From Flavobacterium sp. (GTDB lineage: Bacteria; Bacteroidota; Bacteroidia; Flavobacteriales; Flavobacteriaceae): a DNA stretch of 64,000 nt. A program made the position numbers and the translations under genes. Every line of letters starts with the position of its first letter. Position 1 is the first letter of the stretch. Below are positions 7,564 through 16,358 of this stretch, in pieces. The notes below the pieces were generated by a model that had not been told where the DNA came from, made no database searches, and saw nothing but the letters and a program-made list of their open reading frames with translations. Where the stretch lies: positions 161,686 to 225,685 of the forward strand of contig NZ_JAIXTJ010000056.1 in assembly GCF_027483985.1 (NCBI RefSeq), in the 5' to 3' direction.

Positions 7564-8254
7564 TTACAACCGGTTCTTTGATTCCAAACTTTTGTTTGAT
7601 CATTTCTTTTTCTTTTGGGAAGAAACCTTGCGCCATTAAAAATCCACCAAAAATCATTAGAATAATACTTATAACTCTTTTTATCTTATAAATATTGTGT
7701 GGTGTCATTCTTGATTTCAATTGTTTGGCTACCATAATTTTTATGATATCAACAGCGAAATACGTTAGGATTATACAAGTTATGAAAAGTACAATTCTAT
7801 TGGTTTCCATATTTAATTTTGGACCAAAAACAATGATGATTCCCATCCAAAAAGCTAGTACTCCAATATTGATAAAATTTAGCAGAAATCCTTTAAAAAA
7901 TAAACCTAAGTAGTTGTTTTTTTGAATATTATCATCTTCTAATTCTTCTTCAAGTTGTTTTTTATAGTTTTTCTTTTCTTTTATGTAAGATATGACGCCA
8001 TAGGCAAACATTACTGCACCTCCAAAAATAAATAATCCTGGATCGTCTTTAAGCTTTTGAAGTATTTGATTGGTAGAAAAATAAGCTATTAAAATAAAGA
8101 TGAAGTCAGCAAATACTACGCCTAAATCAAAAACCATTGCGGAACGAAACCCTTTTGTAATACTAGTTTCTAATAGCACAAAAAATACTGGACCAACAGT
8201 AAATGCAAGTAGAATTCCCCAAGGTAAGGCAGATAGAATATCGTTTATTATCAA
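7547..8254 (-). CDS. LysE family translocator
   Basis: A 235-residue inner-membrane protein with about six hydrophobic segments. The N-terminal signature LPWGILLAFTVGPVFFVLLETSITKGFRSA is diagnostic of the LysE/RhtB amino-acid exporter superfamily. A charged cytoplasmic loop (KEKKNYKKQLEEELEDDN, about 92-109) separates the two halves, as in many Bacteroidota members. The exported substrate cannot be inferred. The downstream GldM-C-like gene starts inside its last codons, suggesting one transcript. Confidence 0.9.
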   Translation of the reverse strand: MIINDILSALPWGILLAFTVGPVFFVLLETSITKGFRSAMVFDLGVVFADFIFILIAYFSTNQILQKLKDDPGLFIFGGAVMFAYGVISYIKEKKNYKKQLEEELEDDNIQKNNYLGLFFKGFLLNFINIGVLAFWMGIIIVFGPKLNMETNRIVLFITCIILTYFAVDIIKIMVAKQLKSRMTPHNIYKIKRVISIILMIFGGFLMAQGFFPKEKEMIKQKFGIKEPVVNEKFN

Positions 8255-8268
8255 GTGACTTTTATTTA

Positions 8269-8343
8269 GTAATTAGTAAATAGTGATTAGTAAACAGTAA
8301 TGTAAAACAAAAATAAAAAAACTAATCACTAATCACTAATTAC
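8269..8343. repeat. Long inverted word repeat (gtaattagt type)
   Basis: The arms 8269-8291 and 8321-8343 are complementary at 21 of 23 positions and are built from the words gtaattagt, aatagt and gattagt. Most of the gap between the DUF2807 and LysE genes is this hairpin. The same words occur at 11327-11360 and 59091-59121. Confidence 0.75.
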
Positions 8344-8351
8344 TTTTCACT

Positions 8352-9020
8352 TTAATCATTTCCTTCTTTAATTGTTCCGCCGGCAACTATTTTTTGATTG
8401 ATCTGTTTTGGTTTACCAAAAATTCTTATGTCACCTCCAGCACGAACTTTAGCATCAACTAAATCAGTTGCAAAAACTTCAGCATTGCCACCAGCATTTG
8501 CTGTGATTACCGTTTGCTTAGTTTCTAATTTTTCAGCTTCATAAATTCCACCAGAATTTACTATAACATCTTGATTTTGAGATATTCCAAAAAGTGTAAT
8601 TGTAGAACCGTTAGCAACTCTAGCCGTTAATTTGTTAACATCTATTTTTAATTTTATTTGAGCACCTTCTTTTGCAATAATATCAAAAGTTGTAGCTTTA
8701 AAAGTTGCATCAGAAGAAATTCTTGAACCTTCATTAGCTTCTATAGCATCAATTTTTTTAAAATAAACAGTTGCTGAAATATTATCACCAGATAACATTT
8801 TGGTTAAACGCATTCTGATTTTTAATTCACCATTTTTATTAACAATCTCAACATCTTCTGAACCTGAGCCATCAAGTACCACTTTATTTTCACTAGAAGG
8901 AATTAGTAAAACTTCAATCTTATCAAAAGAAGTTACTTTGTTAAAATCTCCAACACTTTTTTCTGTTTGTGAAAATGCGATTGAACTGACCAATAAGAAA
9001 CTATAAATTATTTTTTTCAT
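8352..9020 (-). CDS. Head-GIN domain (DUF2807) secreted protein
   Basis: A 222-residue protein starting with a signal peptide (MKKIIYSFLLVSSIAFSQ). The start at 9020 is preferred over an upstream in-frame ATG because it gives that leader. The mature chain is a repetitive beta-helix-like DUF2807 domain, with successive short turns such as ANEGSRI, AKEGAQI, ANGSTI, NSGGIY, NAGGNA and RAGGDI. The SVGDFNKVTSFDKIEV opening is typical. Proteins of this family are cell-envelope, adhesin-like products of Bacteroidota with no assigned biochemical role. Confidence 0.85.
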   Translation of the reverse strand: MKKIIYSFLLVSSIAFSQTEKSVGDFNKVTSFDKIEVLLIPSSENKVVLDGSGSEDVEIVNKNGELKIRMRLTKMLSGDNISATVYFKKIDAIEANEGSRISSDATFKATTFDIIAKEGAQIKLKIDVNKLTARVANGSTITLFGISQNQDVIVNSGGIYEAEKLETKQTVITANAGGNAEVFATDLVDAKVRAGGDIRIFGKPKQINQKIVAGGTIKEGND

Positions 9021-9118
9021 AATATTTTTTTTAATTAAAGACAATAAGAAATCTAAATTGTTACAGTAAAAAATAAAAAAATTACTGAACACTAAAAACT
9101 GAACACTGAATACTAATT

Positions 9119-11299
9119 TTACTCGTTCTTTCTTAAATAAGTAAAATCTAATTGTTTTTTAACCAAATCAGCATTCTTTACTTTAACGTAAACTTCGTCG
9201 CCTAATTGTAATAAACTCTTAGAAATTTCGCCAACCAGAGCATATTGTTTTTCATCAAACGTGTAATAATCATCTTTAATTTCACGAATTCTACACATTC
9301 CTTCGCATTTATTAGATACAATTTCTACATAAATTCCCCATTCGGTTACACCAGAAATTACACCCAAAAACTCTTCATCTTTGTGATCTTGCATGTATTT
9401 TATCTGCATGTATTTTATCGAATCGCGTTCGGCATTTGTAGCTAAACTTTCCATATTACTGGAATGTTCGCATTTTTCTTCATAGATTTCTGCATCGGCG
9501 CTTTTTCCGCCATCTAAATAATATTGAAGTAATCGATGTACCATTACATCAGGATAACGTCTAATTGGCGACGTAAAATGGCTGTAATAATCGAATGCTA
9601 ACCCGTAGTGACCAATATTTTCTGTTGAATATTTAGCTTTACTCATCGTTCGAATAGCTAGCGTATCAATTAAATTTTGCTCTTTCTTTCCGTTAACGTC
9701 TGACATTAATTGATTTAACGATTTAGAAATGTTTTTGTTATCACGTAAATCTAGTTTATAACCAAATTTCATAATCAAAGTTTGCATTGCAAAAAGCTTA
9801 TCTTCATTAGGTTCATCGTGAATTCTGTATACAAATGTTTTCTTTTGTTTCCCTATGAATTCTGCTACTTTTCTATTAGCTAAAAGCATAAACTCTTCTA
9901 TCAAATGATTAGCATCTTTGGAAACTTTGAAATAAACACCTTCAGGCTCACCTTTATCATCTAAATTGAATTTTACTTCGACTTTATCAAATGAAATCGC
10001 ACCTTCACTCATTCGCTTTCTACGAAGAATTTTTGCTAATTCATCCAATTTTAAAGTAGCTTCTGTAATTTCATCAGATGCATTGTATTCTTTGCCTGTT
10101 AATGAAATTTCAGCCGGAATTGTAGCAGCTTTGGTTTCAATAATAACTTGCGCTTCCTCATAAGAAAATCGTTGGTCAGAATTGATAACTGTTCTACCAA
10201 ACCATTGATTTAAAACAGTTGCCTTATGATCAATTTCGAAAATAGCAGAAAACGTATATTTTTCTTCATTCGGACGAAGTGAACAAGCAAAATTAGATAA
10301 AACTTCAGGTAACATTGGCACTACTCTATCAACTAAATAAACCGAAGTCGCTCTGTTGTAAGCTTCATCATCTAGAATGGTTCCTTCTTGCAAATAATGC
10401 GAAACATCGGCAATATGAATACCAATTTCATAATTTCCGTTTTCTAATTTTTTGAACGATAAAGCATCATCAAAATCTTTGGCATCTTTCGGATCAATCG
10501 TGAACGTTAACGTATCACGCATATCACGACGCTTTGCAATTTCTTCAGGATGAATAGCGGTATCTAATTTTTGTGCAAAAACTTCAACATCAACCGGAAA
10601 GTCATAAGGTAAACCATATTCAGCAAGAATCGCGTGAATTTCAGTATCGTGTTCGCCAGGTTTTCCTAAAACATTGATAACCGAACCAAATGGTGAATCA
10701 GCTTTCTTAGGCCAATCTTCAATTTTTACAACAACAACATCACCTTGTTCAGCTCCGTTATATTTATCTTTTGGAATAAAAATATCAGTATACATTTTAG
10801 CATTGGCAGTGGTCACAAAAGCAAAATTCTTCTGAATATCAATAACGCCAACGAATTCTGTTTTACTTCGTTCTAAAACTTCAATTACTTCACCTTCAGG
10901 TTTTTTACCACGACGACGATTATAAACATAAACCTTAACTTTGTCTTTATCTAAAGCGTGATTCAAATTATTGGTCGGAATAAAAACATCATCTTCAAAT
11001 TCATCGCAAATAAAATAAGCGGTTTTTCTGGAAGTCATATCGATGGTTCCTTCGTAATAATCTTGTGAAACTGCTTTTACTAAATATTTTCCTGGCTCAC
11101 TTTCAATAATTACTTTTTGTGCAGCAAGAATTTTTAAATCTTTAATAATCTCGTTTCTACTTTTAGTATCATTCAATTCAAGTACAGCACATATTTGTTT
11201 GTAATTGAATGGTTTATTGGCATTTTTAGATAGTATTTTTAAAATCTTTTCAGAGAAAGTTTTCTCTTTTTTTCCAAACTTTTTTGGGAATTTACTCAT
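9119..11299 (-). CDS. rnr: Ribonuclease R
   Basis: A 726-residue 3'-5' exoribonuclease of the RNB family that degrades structured RNA. Order of domains: N-terminal winged-helix region (about 1-70), cold-shock/OB domains (about 80-235), and the RNB catalytic domain with DPKDAKDFDDA (269-279) carrying the metal-binding aspartates. YFTSPIRRYPDVMVHRLLQ-like RNB signature follows (here YSHFTSPIRRYPDVMVHR), then a C-terminal S1 domain (about 640-722; GVISGVTEWGIYVEI). Length fits RNase R rather than RNase II. It points away from the long gene-free stretch that begins at 11645. Confidence 0.95.
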   Translation of the reverse strand: MSKFPKKFGKKEKTFSEKILKILSKNANKPFNYKQICAVLELNDTKSRNEIIKDLKILAAQKVIIESEPGKYLVKAVSQDYYEGTIDMTSRKTAYFICDEFEDDVFIPTNNLNHALDKDKVKVYVYNRRRGKKPEGEVIEVLERSKTEFVGVIDIQKNFAFVTTANAKMYTDIFIPKDKYNGAEQGDVVVVKIEDWPKKADSPFGSVINVLGKPGEHDTEIHAILAEYGLPYDFPVDVEVFAQKLDTAIHPEEIAKRRDMRDTLTFTIDPKDAKDFDDALSFKKLENGNYEIGIHIADVSHYLQEGTILDDEAYNRATSVYLVDRVVPMLPEVLSNFACSLRPNEEKYTFSAIFEIDHKATVLNQWFGRTVINSDQRFSYEEAQVIIETKAATIPAEISLTGKEYNASDEITEATLKLDELAKILRRKRMSEGAISFDKVEVKFNLDDKGEPEGVYFKVSKDANHLIEEFMLLANRKVAEFIGKQKKTFVYRIHDEPNEDKLFAMQTLIMKFGYKLDLRDNKNISKSLNQLMSDVNGKKEQNLIDTLAIRTMSKAKYSTENIGHYGLAFDYYSHFTSPIRRYPDVMVHRLLQYYLDGGKSADAEIYEEKCEHSSNMESLATNAERDSIKYMQIKYMQDHKDEEFLGVISGVTEWGIYVEIVSNKCEGMCRIREIKDDYYTFDEKQYALVGEISKSLLQLGDEVYVKVKNADLVKKQLDFTYLRKNE

Positions 11300-11326
11300 A
11301 ATCTTCTTCTTAATAAAGTTTAAAAT

Positions 11327-11360
11327 TAGTGAATAGTAATTAGTAAATAGTAATTAGTTG
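11327..11360. repeat. Direct word repeat (aatagtaattagta)
   Basis: Repeated units of gaatagtaattagtaaatag lie between rnr and the next gene. They use the same vocabulary as the inverted repeat at 8269-8343. Confidence 0.6.
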
Positions 11361-11387
11361 TGAGATTTATCGAAAAAATAACTTTTG
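11358..11387 (+). promoter_or_regulatory. Candidate promoter of the DUF2007 gene
   Basis: TTG at 11358-11360 is followed after 18 bases by TAACTTTTG (11379-11387), which has one extra T compared with TAnnTTTG. The start codon is 21 bases further on. Confidence 0.4.
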
Positions 11388-11407
11388 TATCTTTATAAAA
11401 AAATAAA

Positions 11408-11644
11408 ATGTCTGAATTCATCACTATTGCCACATTCAATTTTGCACACGAAATCATCGTTTTAAAATCTATTTTAGAAAATGAAGGCGTTCCTTATTTA
11501 TTTCAAAATGAAAATTTAATTTCAATTGATCCACTAGCAAGTTACGCTTACGGCGGAATTGATTTAAAAGTACATCCAAACGATTTTGAAAAAGTAAAAG
11601 AAATTTTAGATAACTTAAATACAAGATTAACGATTGTTGATTAA
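11408..11644 (+). CDS. DUF2007 domain-containing small protein
   Basis: A 78-residue protein of the DUF2007 (putative signal-transducing) family. The core FNFAHEIIVLKSILENEGVPYLFQNEN and the final VHPNDFEKVKEILD are typical: a short ferredoxin-like alpha/beta fold. There is no signal peptide or membrane segment, so it is cytoplasmic. It is a single-gene unit between rnr and the candidate origin. The function of the family is not established. Confidence 0.85.
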   Translation: MSEFITIATFNFAHEIIVLKSILENEGVPYLFQNENLISIDPLASYAYGGIDLKVHPNDFEKVKEILDNLNTRLTIVD

Positions 11645-12348
11645 CGAATTTTGAAGAAAGAAAGAAATTCAAAAATCAAATTTCGTTAATCTTAAATCAA
11701 AAATCTAAAGAGTTTTCAACACATATAAAAAACAATAAAAAGAAAATTTAAATTTAAATTAATTTATGATGGTTATTATAGCGTGTTAATTTGTACAATA
11801 ACTTTAAATTTTAAAAGTTGATTTTCAAGTTATACTTTTTTATACCGATTTATTAACATACTTTTAAGAAAGTAATTCGTTCATTTTTAAGCTCTTTTTA
11901 GAAACAATCAACAGTTGTTAACAACTAAAAAAACAAACATTTTGTAAATAACTTTGATTGTTAATTTCTGTTGAAAAAGTAGTTTTTTGTATTGATAACT
12001 TTTCTAAAAATTCACCAAACTAAATTTGGATTTTAAATACCAATTTTTGATTACAATTAATTTACATACGGCCAAGAAAAACTTCTAATTTTCTATTCAA
12101 AGTTGTTAACAATTGGTGTTAACTTAACGTTAACTGATTATCAACGAATTACAAATCGCTATTAACAATGTAAAATTTTAACATTTGAATTAAATAAAAT
12201 GTAATGATTTACAGCTACTTATAAATATATCTTATTAACAATATTTCCTTAACGCAAGCAAATCAGAGAGTTATATTTTTATAAAAATCAAATGGAAATA
12301 CAAATAAGATTAACTAAATTTGTTTCCACAACTACAACTCAAATTAAT
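11645..12348. other. oriC: Candidate chromosomal replication origin (gene-free, TTAACA-rich)
   Basis: About 700 bases without a convincing gene, extremely AT-rich. It contains two copies of TTTTCAACA (11713-11721 and, inverted, 11969-11977), both within two mismatches of the DnaA box TTATCCACA, and TTATCAA in both orientations (12138-12144; inverted 11992-11998). A perfect 14-base palindrome agttgttaacaact lies at 11913-11926 with a near copy at 12101-12114, and there are many other TTAACA/TGTTAA words. Gene direction changes here: rnr and most genes to the left are on minus, and nearly all genes for the next 33 kb are on plus. This is inference; dnaA itself is not in the window. Confidence 0.45.
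12315..12322 (+). promoter_or_regulatory. Promoter -7 element for rpiB
   Basis: TAAATTTG matches TAnnTTTG and is 27 bases before the ATG at 12349. It lies downstream of an in-frame ATG at 12292, which argues against that earlier start. Confidence 0.5.
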
Positions 12349-12777
12349 ATGAAAATCTCAATCGGAAACGATCACGCCGGACCAGACTATAAAAAAGCAA
12401 TTGTTGATTATTTAGTTTCAAAAGGACACGAAATTTTAAACCACGGAACTAATACTTTTGATAGTGTTGATTATCCAGATTTTGGTCATCCAGTTGCTAC
12501 CGATGTTGAATCAGGAAAAGCCGATTTAGGAATAGTAATTTGTGGAAGCGGAAACGGAATCGCAATGACTGCCAACAAACATCAAGGAATTAGAGCTGCT
12601 CTTTGTTGGACCAAAGAAATTTCGGCGCTTGCGCGCCAACATAATGATGCAAATGTGGTAAGTATTCCGGCGCGATTTACTTCTATCCAACAAGCGATTG
12701 AAATTGTAGATACTTTTTTAACTACCGATTTTGAAGGAGGAAGACACGCAACAAGAGTTAATAAAATAAGCTGTTAA
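12349..12777 (+). CDS. rpiB: Ribose-5-phosphate isomerase B
   Basis: A 142-residue RpiB/LacAB family isomerase that interconverts ribose 5-phosphate and ribulose 5-phosphate in the pentose phosphate pathway. Visible motifs: GNDHAGPDYK near the N-terminus (family Asp and His), the catalytic cysteine in VICGSGNGIAM (Cys65), RAALCW, and HNDANVVSIPAR. The start at 12349 gives the normal family length; an upstream ATG at 12292 would add 19 atypical residues and overlap the likely promoter. It is followed after 4 bases by a small membrane protein gene and then a strong terminator. Confidence 0.93.
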   Translation: MKISIGNDHAGPDYKKAIVDYLVSKGHEILNHGTNTFDSVDYPDFGHPVATDVESGKADLGIVICGSGNGIAMTANKHQGIRAALCWTKEISALARQHNDANVVSIPARFTSIQQAIEIVDTFLTTDFEGGRHATRVNKISC

Positions 12778-12781
12778 AAAT

Positions 12782-13108
12782 TTGAACCTAAACGAAACAT
12801 TACATAAGGATATAAATTTTGGAAGAAAAGTTTCTCTTTTCACTTTTTTAGTGGCAACATTACTTATGGTAATATTTTACGTGACAGAGTTTAAAGGAAC
12901 TATCTATTTTGTTTTTTTATATTTTTTCACAGCTTTGGGTTTTAATAGCTATATCTTTTTGAAATTAGCCGTTTCCTTTTTTAAAGAAGTCGAAAAAAGA
13001 AGCACCATACTTTTTACTTTATTTCTTCTGTTAATAAACATTCCTCTTGGAATTCTTTACACCGATTTAGGATTTAAAATTTATAATTCTATAATGTCAA
13101 ATTACTAA
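12782..13108 (+). CDS. Small membrane protein of unknown function
   Basis: A 108-residue protein with four hydrophobic segments (about 17-35, 39-60, 74-90 and a weak C-terminal one) and no recognised motif. It must start with TTG at 12782, four bases after the rpiB stop; the next in-frame ATG would remove the first membrane helix. It is co-transcribed with rpiB and both end at the hairpin at 13115. I do not recognise the family. Confidence 0.6.
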   Translation: MNLNETLHKDINFGRKVSLFTFLVATLLMVIFYVTEFKGTIYFVFLYFFTALGFNSYIFLKLAVSFFKEVEKRSTILFTLFLLLINIPLGILYTDLGFKIYNSIMSNY

Positions 13109-13114
13109 ATTCAT

Positions 13115-13154
13115 ATTAATTCCGTCAACCAACTGACCGAATTAATGTTTTTTA
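13115..13154 (+). terminator. Terminator of the rpiB operon
   Basis: The arms attaattccgtca (13115-13127) and tgaccgaattaat (13134-13146) pair with one mismatch around a 6-base loop and run into a T-rich end. Confidence 0.8.
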
Positions 13155-13177
13155 TCATAATATAGATTGATAATTGA

Positions 13178-13185
13178 TATATTTG
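13178..13185 (+). promoter_or_regulatory. Promoter -7 element for tex
   Basis: TATATTTG, an exact TAnnTTTG match, lies between the rpiB terminator and the tex start (leader of about 60 bases). No properly spaced TTG was seen. Confidence 0.5.
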
Positions 13186-13250
13186 ACTAAACATAAAAAC
13201 CATAAATCTTTCGATAAACATAAAAACCACTGCATTAAATTAAGCATAAA

Positions 13251-15377
13251 ATGACGAACATAAATTTCATTCAAAGCCAAGTAAACACGACTCCAAAAAA
13301 CATTGAAGCAACTTTAAAATTGCTTTCTGAAGATTGTACCATTCCTTTTATTTCTCGTTATCGAAAAGACCAAACCGGAAATCTTGATGAGGTTCAAGTA
13401 GAGAATATTGCCAAACTATCGAAGCAATACGACGAAATTGTAAAACGAAAAGAAAGCATCCTTAAAACTATTGAAGAACAAGGACAGCTTACGCCAGATT
13501 TAAAATCTAAAATTGAAAAGTCATTCGATTTACAAGAAATAGAAGACTTGTATTTACCTTATAAAAAGAAGAAAAAAACGCGTGCTGATGTTGCTCGTGA
13601 AAATGGATTAGAACCATTAGCAACATTAATTTTAGCTCAAAAAAATGATGATGTAGATTTTCTTTCAACACAATATATCAATGAAAATGTTGAAAACGAA
13701 GAAGAGGCGTTGCAAGGCGCAAGAGATATCGTTGCCGAATGGATAAACGAAAATATTGCCGTGCGTCAAGGTTTGCGTCGTTTGTATAACAGAAAAGCAG
13801 TTGTTGAAACTAAAGTTGTAAAAAAGAAAGCGGAAGAAGAAGACGCACAAAAATTCAAACAATATTTTGATTGGTCAGAACCTTTGTCAAAAGCACCTTC
13901 ACACAGATTATTAGCAATGCTTCGTGCTGAAAACGAAGGTTTTATTAAACTAAAAATCGAAACCGATATTGATGAAACTTACGATTTGATTGATGAAATC
14001 ATAATCAAAAACGGAAATAGTCCATCGATTAATCACGTTCAATTAGCAATCGAAGACAGTTTCAAAAGATTACTTCATCCAGCTATATCAAACGAAACAT
14101 TACAAGAAGCCAAAGCCAAAGCAGATATAAAAGCGATTGACGTTTTTGCAGGAAATTTGAGCCAGCTTTTACTTGCGCCACCATTGGGAGAAAAACGAAT
14201 TTTAGCCATCGATCCAGGTTACAGAAGTGGTTGCAAAATAGTTTGTTTAGATGAAAAAGGCGATTTATTATACAACGAAACCATATATCCACATCAGCCG
14301 CAAAATGAAACAGCAATGGCGATGAAAAAGATAAAATCAATGGTAAACGCTTACAACATCGAAGCCATTTCTATCGGAAACGGAACGGCATCTCGTGAAA
14401 CCGAATTTTTTATCAAGAAAATAGCCTTCGATAAACCAGTTCAGGTTTTTGTAGTTTCAGAAGCTGGAGCATCCATTTATTCAGCAAGTAAAATTGCGCG
14501 AGACGAATTTCCAAATTATGATGTAACGGTTCGTGGTTCGGTTTCTATCGGAAGACGACTTTCAGATCCATTGGCTGAATTGGTAAAAATTGATGCAAAA
14601 TCAATAGGAGTAGGGCAATACCAACACGATGTGGATCAAACAAAATTGAAAGAAGAATTGGATAATACCGTAATTAGATGTGTGAATTCAGTTGGGATTA
14701 ACATCAATACCGCAAGTAAATCTTTGTTGAGTTATGTGAGTGGAATAGGAGAGAAGATGGCCGAAAATATTATTGCTTATCGTCAAGAAAATGGCCCGTT
14801 TGAAGATAGAAAACAAATTAAAAAAGTGCCAAGATTAGGTGAAAAAGCGTATCAACAAGCTGCAGCTTTCGTTAGAATTCACAACGGAAAAAATCCGTTA
14901 GATAATTCGGCGGTGCATCCAGAAGCTTATCCAATTGTGGAGAAAATGGCAAAAGATTTAAAAATTTCGGTAAACGAATTAATAGCCAACAAAGAAAAAA
15001 TTGCTTTAATAAAACCAGAAAATTACACCAACGAAACCATAGGAATTCTTGGTATAAAAGACATTCTGAAAGAATTAGAAAAACCAGGATTAGATCCAAG
15101 AAAAGCTGCCAAAGTTTTTGAATTTGATCCAAATGTAAAAACCATAAAAGACATTCGCACCGGAATGATTTTACCTGGAATTGTTAATAACATCACCGCT
15201 TTTGGATGTTTTGTAGATATTGGAGTAAAAGAAAGTGGTTTGGTTCACATTTCCCAACTAAAAGCTGGCTTTGTTTCGGATGTAAATGAAGTTGTTAAAT
15301 TGCACCAACACGTTCAAGTAAAAGTTGTTGAGGTTGATGAAGACAGGAAGCGAATACAACTTACAATGATTCTATAA
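13251..15377 (+). CDS. tex: Tex family RNA-binding transcription accessory protein
   Basis: A 708-residue Tex protein. It has an N-terminal helical Tex domain (PFISRYRKDQTGNLDE and DLYLPYKKKKKTRADVAREN), a YqgF/RNase H-like domain (ILAIDPGYRSG at about 318-327), and helix-hairpin-helix repeats (YVSGIGEKMAENIIAYRQENGPF and a following one, about 495-560). A C-terminal S1 domain closes it (GMILPGIVNNITAFGCFVDIGVKESGLVHISQL, about 636-705). Tex binds nucleic acid and is linked to transcription and, in some bacteria, toxin expression or stress survival. Length and domain order are normal. It is monocistronic and ends at a strong hairpin. Confidence 0.95.
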   Translation: MTNINFIQSQVNTTPKNIEATLKLLSEDCTIPFISRYRKDQTGNLDEVQVENIAKLSKQYDEIVKRKESILKTIEEQGQLTPDLKSKIEKSFDLQEIEDLYLPYKKKKKTRADVARENGLEPLATLILAQKNDDVDFLSTQYINENVENEEEALQGARDIVAEWINENIAVRQGLRRLYNRKAVVETKVVKKKAEEEDAQKFKQYFDWSEPLSKAPSHRLLAMLRAENEGFIKLKIETDIDETYDLIDEIIIKNGNSPSINHVQLAIEDSFKRLLHPAISNETLQEAKAKADIKAIDVFAGNLSQLLLAPPLGEKRILAIDPGYRSGCKIVCLDEKGDLLYNETIYPHQPQNETAMAMKKIKSMVNAYNIEAISIGNGTASRETEFFIKKIAFDKPVQVFVVSEAGASIYSASKIARDEFPNYDVTVRGSVSIGRRLSDPLAELVKIDAKSIGVGQYQHDVDQTKLKEELDNTVIRCVNSVGININTASKSLLSYVSGIGEKMAENIIAYRQENGPFEDRKQIKKVPRLGEKAYQQAAAFVRIHNGKNPLDNSAVHPEAYPIVEKMAKDLKISVNELIANKEKIALIKPENYTNETIGILGIKDILKELEKPGLDPRKAAKVFEFDPNVKTIKDIRTGMILPGIVNNITAFGCFVDIGVKESGLVHISQLKAGFVSDVNEVVKLHQHVQVKVVEVDEDRKRIQLTMIL

Positions 15378-15382
15378 AAATA

Positions 15383-15427
15383 AAATCCCAAACTCTAAGA
15401 CAATATAGAATTTGGGATTTTTTTATT
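15383..15427. terminator. Terminator between tex and tatA
   Basis: 15-base arms (15383-15397 and 15406-15420, one mismatch) with an 8-base loop, flanked by A-rich sequence on one side and a T-run on the other, so it can serve both convergent genes. Confidence 0.8.
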
Positions 15428-15442
15428 TTAAAATTAAAAAGA

Positions 15443-15646
15443 TTACTCTTTAGTTTCTTCTTTTTTAGAATCAGCAGGTTGTTCTTCACCTTTTGAAGCT
15501 TTTTTAAATTCATTTATTCCAGAACCTAAACCTTTCATCAGTTCAGGAATTTTTTTACCTCCAAAAAGCAATAAAACTACTACTATGATAAGTATCCATT
15601 CTGATCCTCCAGGCATAAACCCTAAAAATATAGTTAAAAAATTCAT
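15443..15646 (-). CDS. tatA: Twin-arginine translocase subunit TatA/TatE
   Basis: A 67-residue TatA: one N-terminal membrane helix ([16 protein letters not shown]), the conserved [23 protein letters not shown] hinge and amphipathic helix, then a short charged tail. TatA forms the pore of the Sec-independent export system for folded proteins. It is the only minus-strand gene among 32 between 12.3 and 45.8 kb. No tatB or tatC is adjacent. Confidence 0.93.
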   Translation of the reverse strand: MNFLTIFLGFMPGGSEWILIIVVVLLLFGGKKIPELMKGLGSGINEFKKASKGEEQPADSKKEETKE

Positions 15647-15688
15647 TTTTTTATTTATTAAAAATTAAATTCAGTTATTTACAAGATG

Positions 15689-15696
15689 CAAATGTA
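15689..15696 (-). promoter_or_regulatory. Promoter -7 element for tatA
   Basis: TACATTTG on the minus strand is an exact TAnnTTTG match, 43 bases before the tatA start codon. Confidence 0.5.
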
Positions 15697-15826
15697 AAAA
15701 TAAAATGGTCGAGTTGTAGTAATACTAAAATTATTTATATTTATTTTATGTTAAATAGCCTGTTTATGACGGTTTTTTTATTGTAAACCTGCAGTCTTAT
15801 GAAATAAAGCAATAGAACAAATTTTC

Positions 15827-15834
15827 TATATTTG
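15827..15834 (+). promoter_or_regulatory. Promoter -7 element for the M23-anchor-like gene
   Basis: TATATTTG, an exact TAnnTTTG match, lies 17 bases before the ATG at 15851. Confidence 0.55.
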
Positions 15835-15850
15835 TATTATATTTAAAAGT

Positions 15851-16354
15851 ATGTCAAAAAAGCGCCTCAAAAAACAAAAACTAAAGAAACATCTTTTCAC
15901 TAAAAACCGTTTGGTAATTCTCAATGATGAGACTTTTGAAGAAGTTTTTTCATTGCGATTGACCTTGATGAACGTTTTTGTTTTCGCAACACTTGGTGCT
16001 ATTTTAATCATTTTTGTAACTACTTTGATTATCGCATTCACACCATTAAGAGAATACATTCCGGGATATCCATCAGGAAAACTTAAAAGAGAAGCTACAG
16101 AATTAGCGCTAAAATCAGATTCGCTAGAGTTTGCAATCAAGAAAAACGAAGCTTACTTAGAATCCATCAAGAAAGTGTTAACAGGAAATCTTGACTATGC
16201 CAAAGTAAATAAAGATTCTATTTTGGCAATATCTGTTGATACTTTACCCGATTTGCAATTAACTGCAACCGAAGCTGAGTTAGAGTTGAGAAAACGAGTT
16301 GCGGAGGAAGAGAAGAAAGAAAATAGAAGAAACAAAACAGAAGAAAGAAAATAG
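15851..16354 (+). CDS. N-terminal part of an M23 peptidase-type envelope protein, peptidase domain absent
   Basis: A 167-residue protein: a very basic start, a segment RLVILNDETFEEVFSLRL, one membrane helix (about 45-65) and FTPLREYIPGYPSGKLKREATELALKSDSLE leading into a helical region. This N-terminus is what I remember from Flavobacteriaceae M23 metallopeptidases of roughly 290 residues. Here the chain ends in a Lys/Glu/Arg-rich tail (EEEKKENRRNKTEERK) and no HxxxD or HxH zinc site follows in any frame, so the peptidase domain is missing. It may be a truncated gene or a natural anchor-only form. The broken SdpI gene starts five bases later. Confidence 0.6.
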   Translation: MSKKRLKKQKLKKHLFTKNRLVILNDETFEEVFSLRLTLMNVFVFATLGAILIIFVTTLIIAFTPLREYIPGYPSGKLKREATELALKSDSLEFAIKKNEAYLESIKKVLTGNLDYAKVNKDSILAISVDTLPDLQLTATEAELELRKRVAEEEKKENRRNKTEERK

Positions 16355-16358
16355 AGAA

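Noticed and set aside
11469..11672. Minus-strand open frame in the DUF2007 gene
   Set aside because: It is an antisense shadow of the DUF2007 gene.
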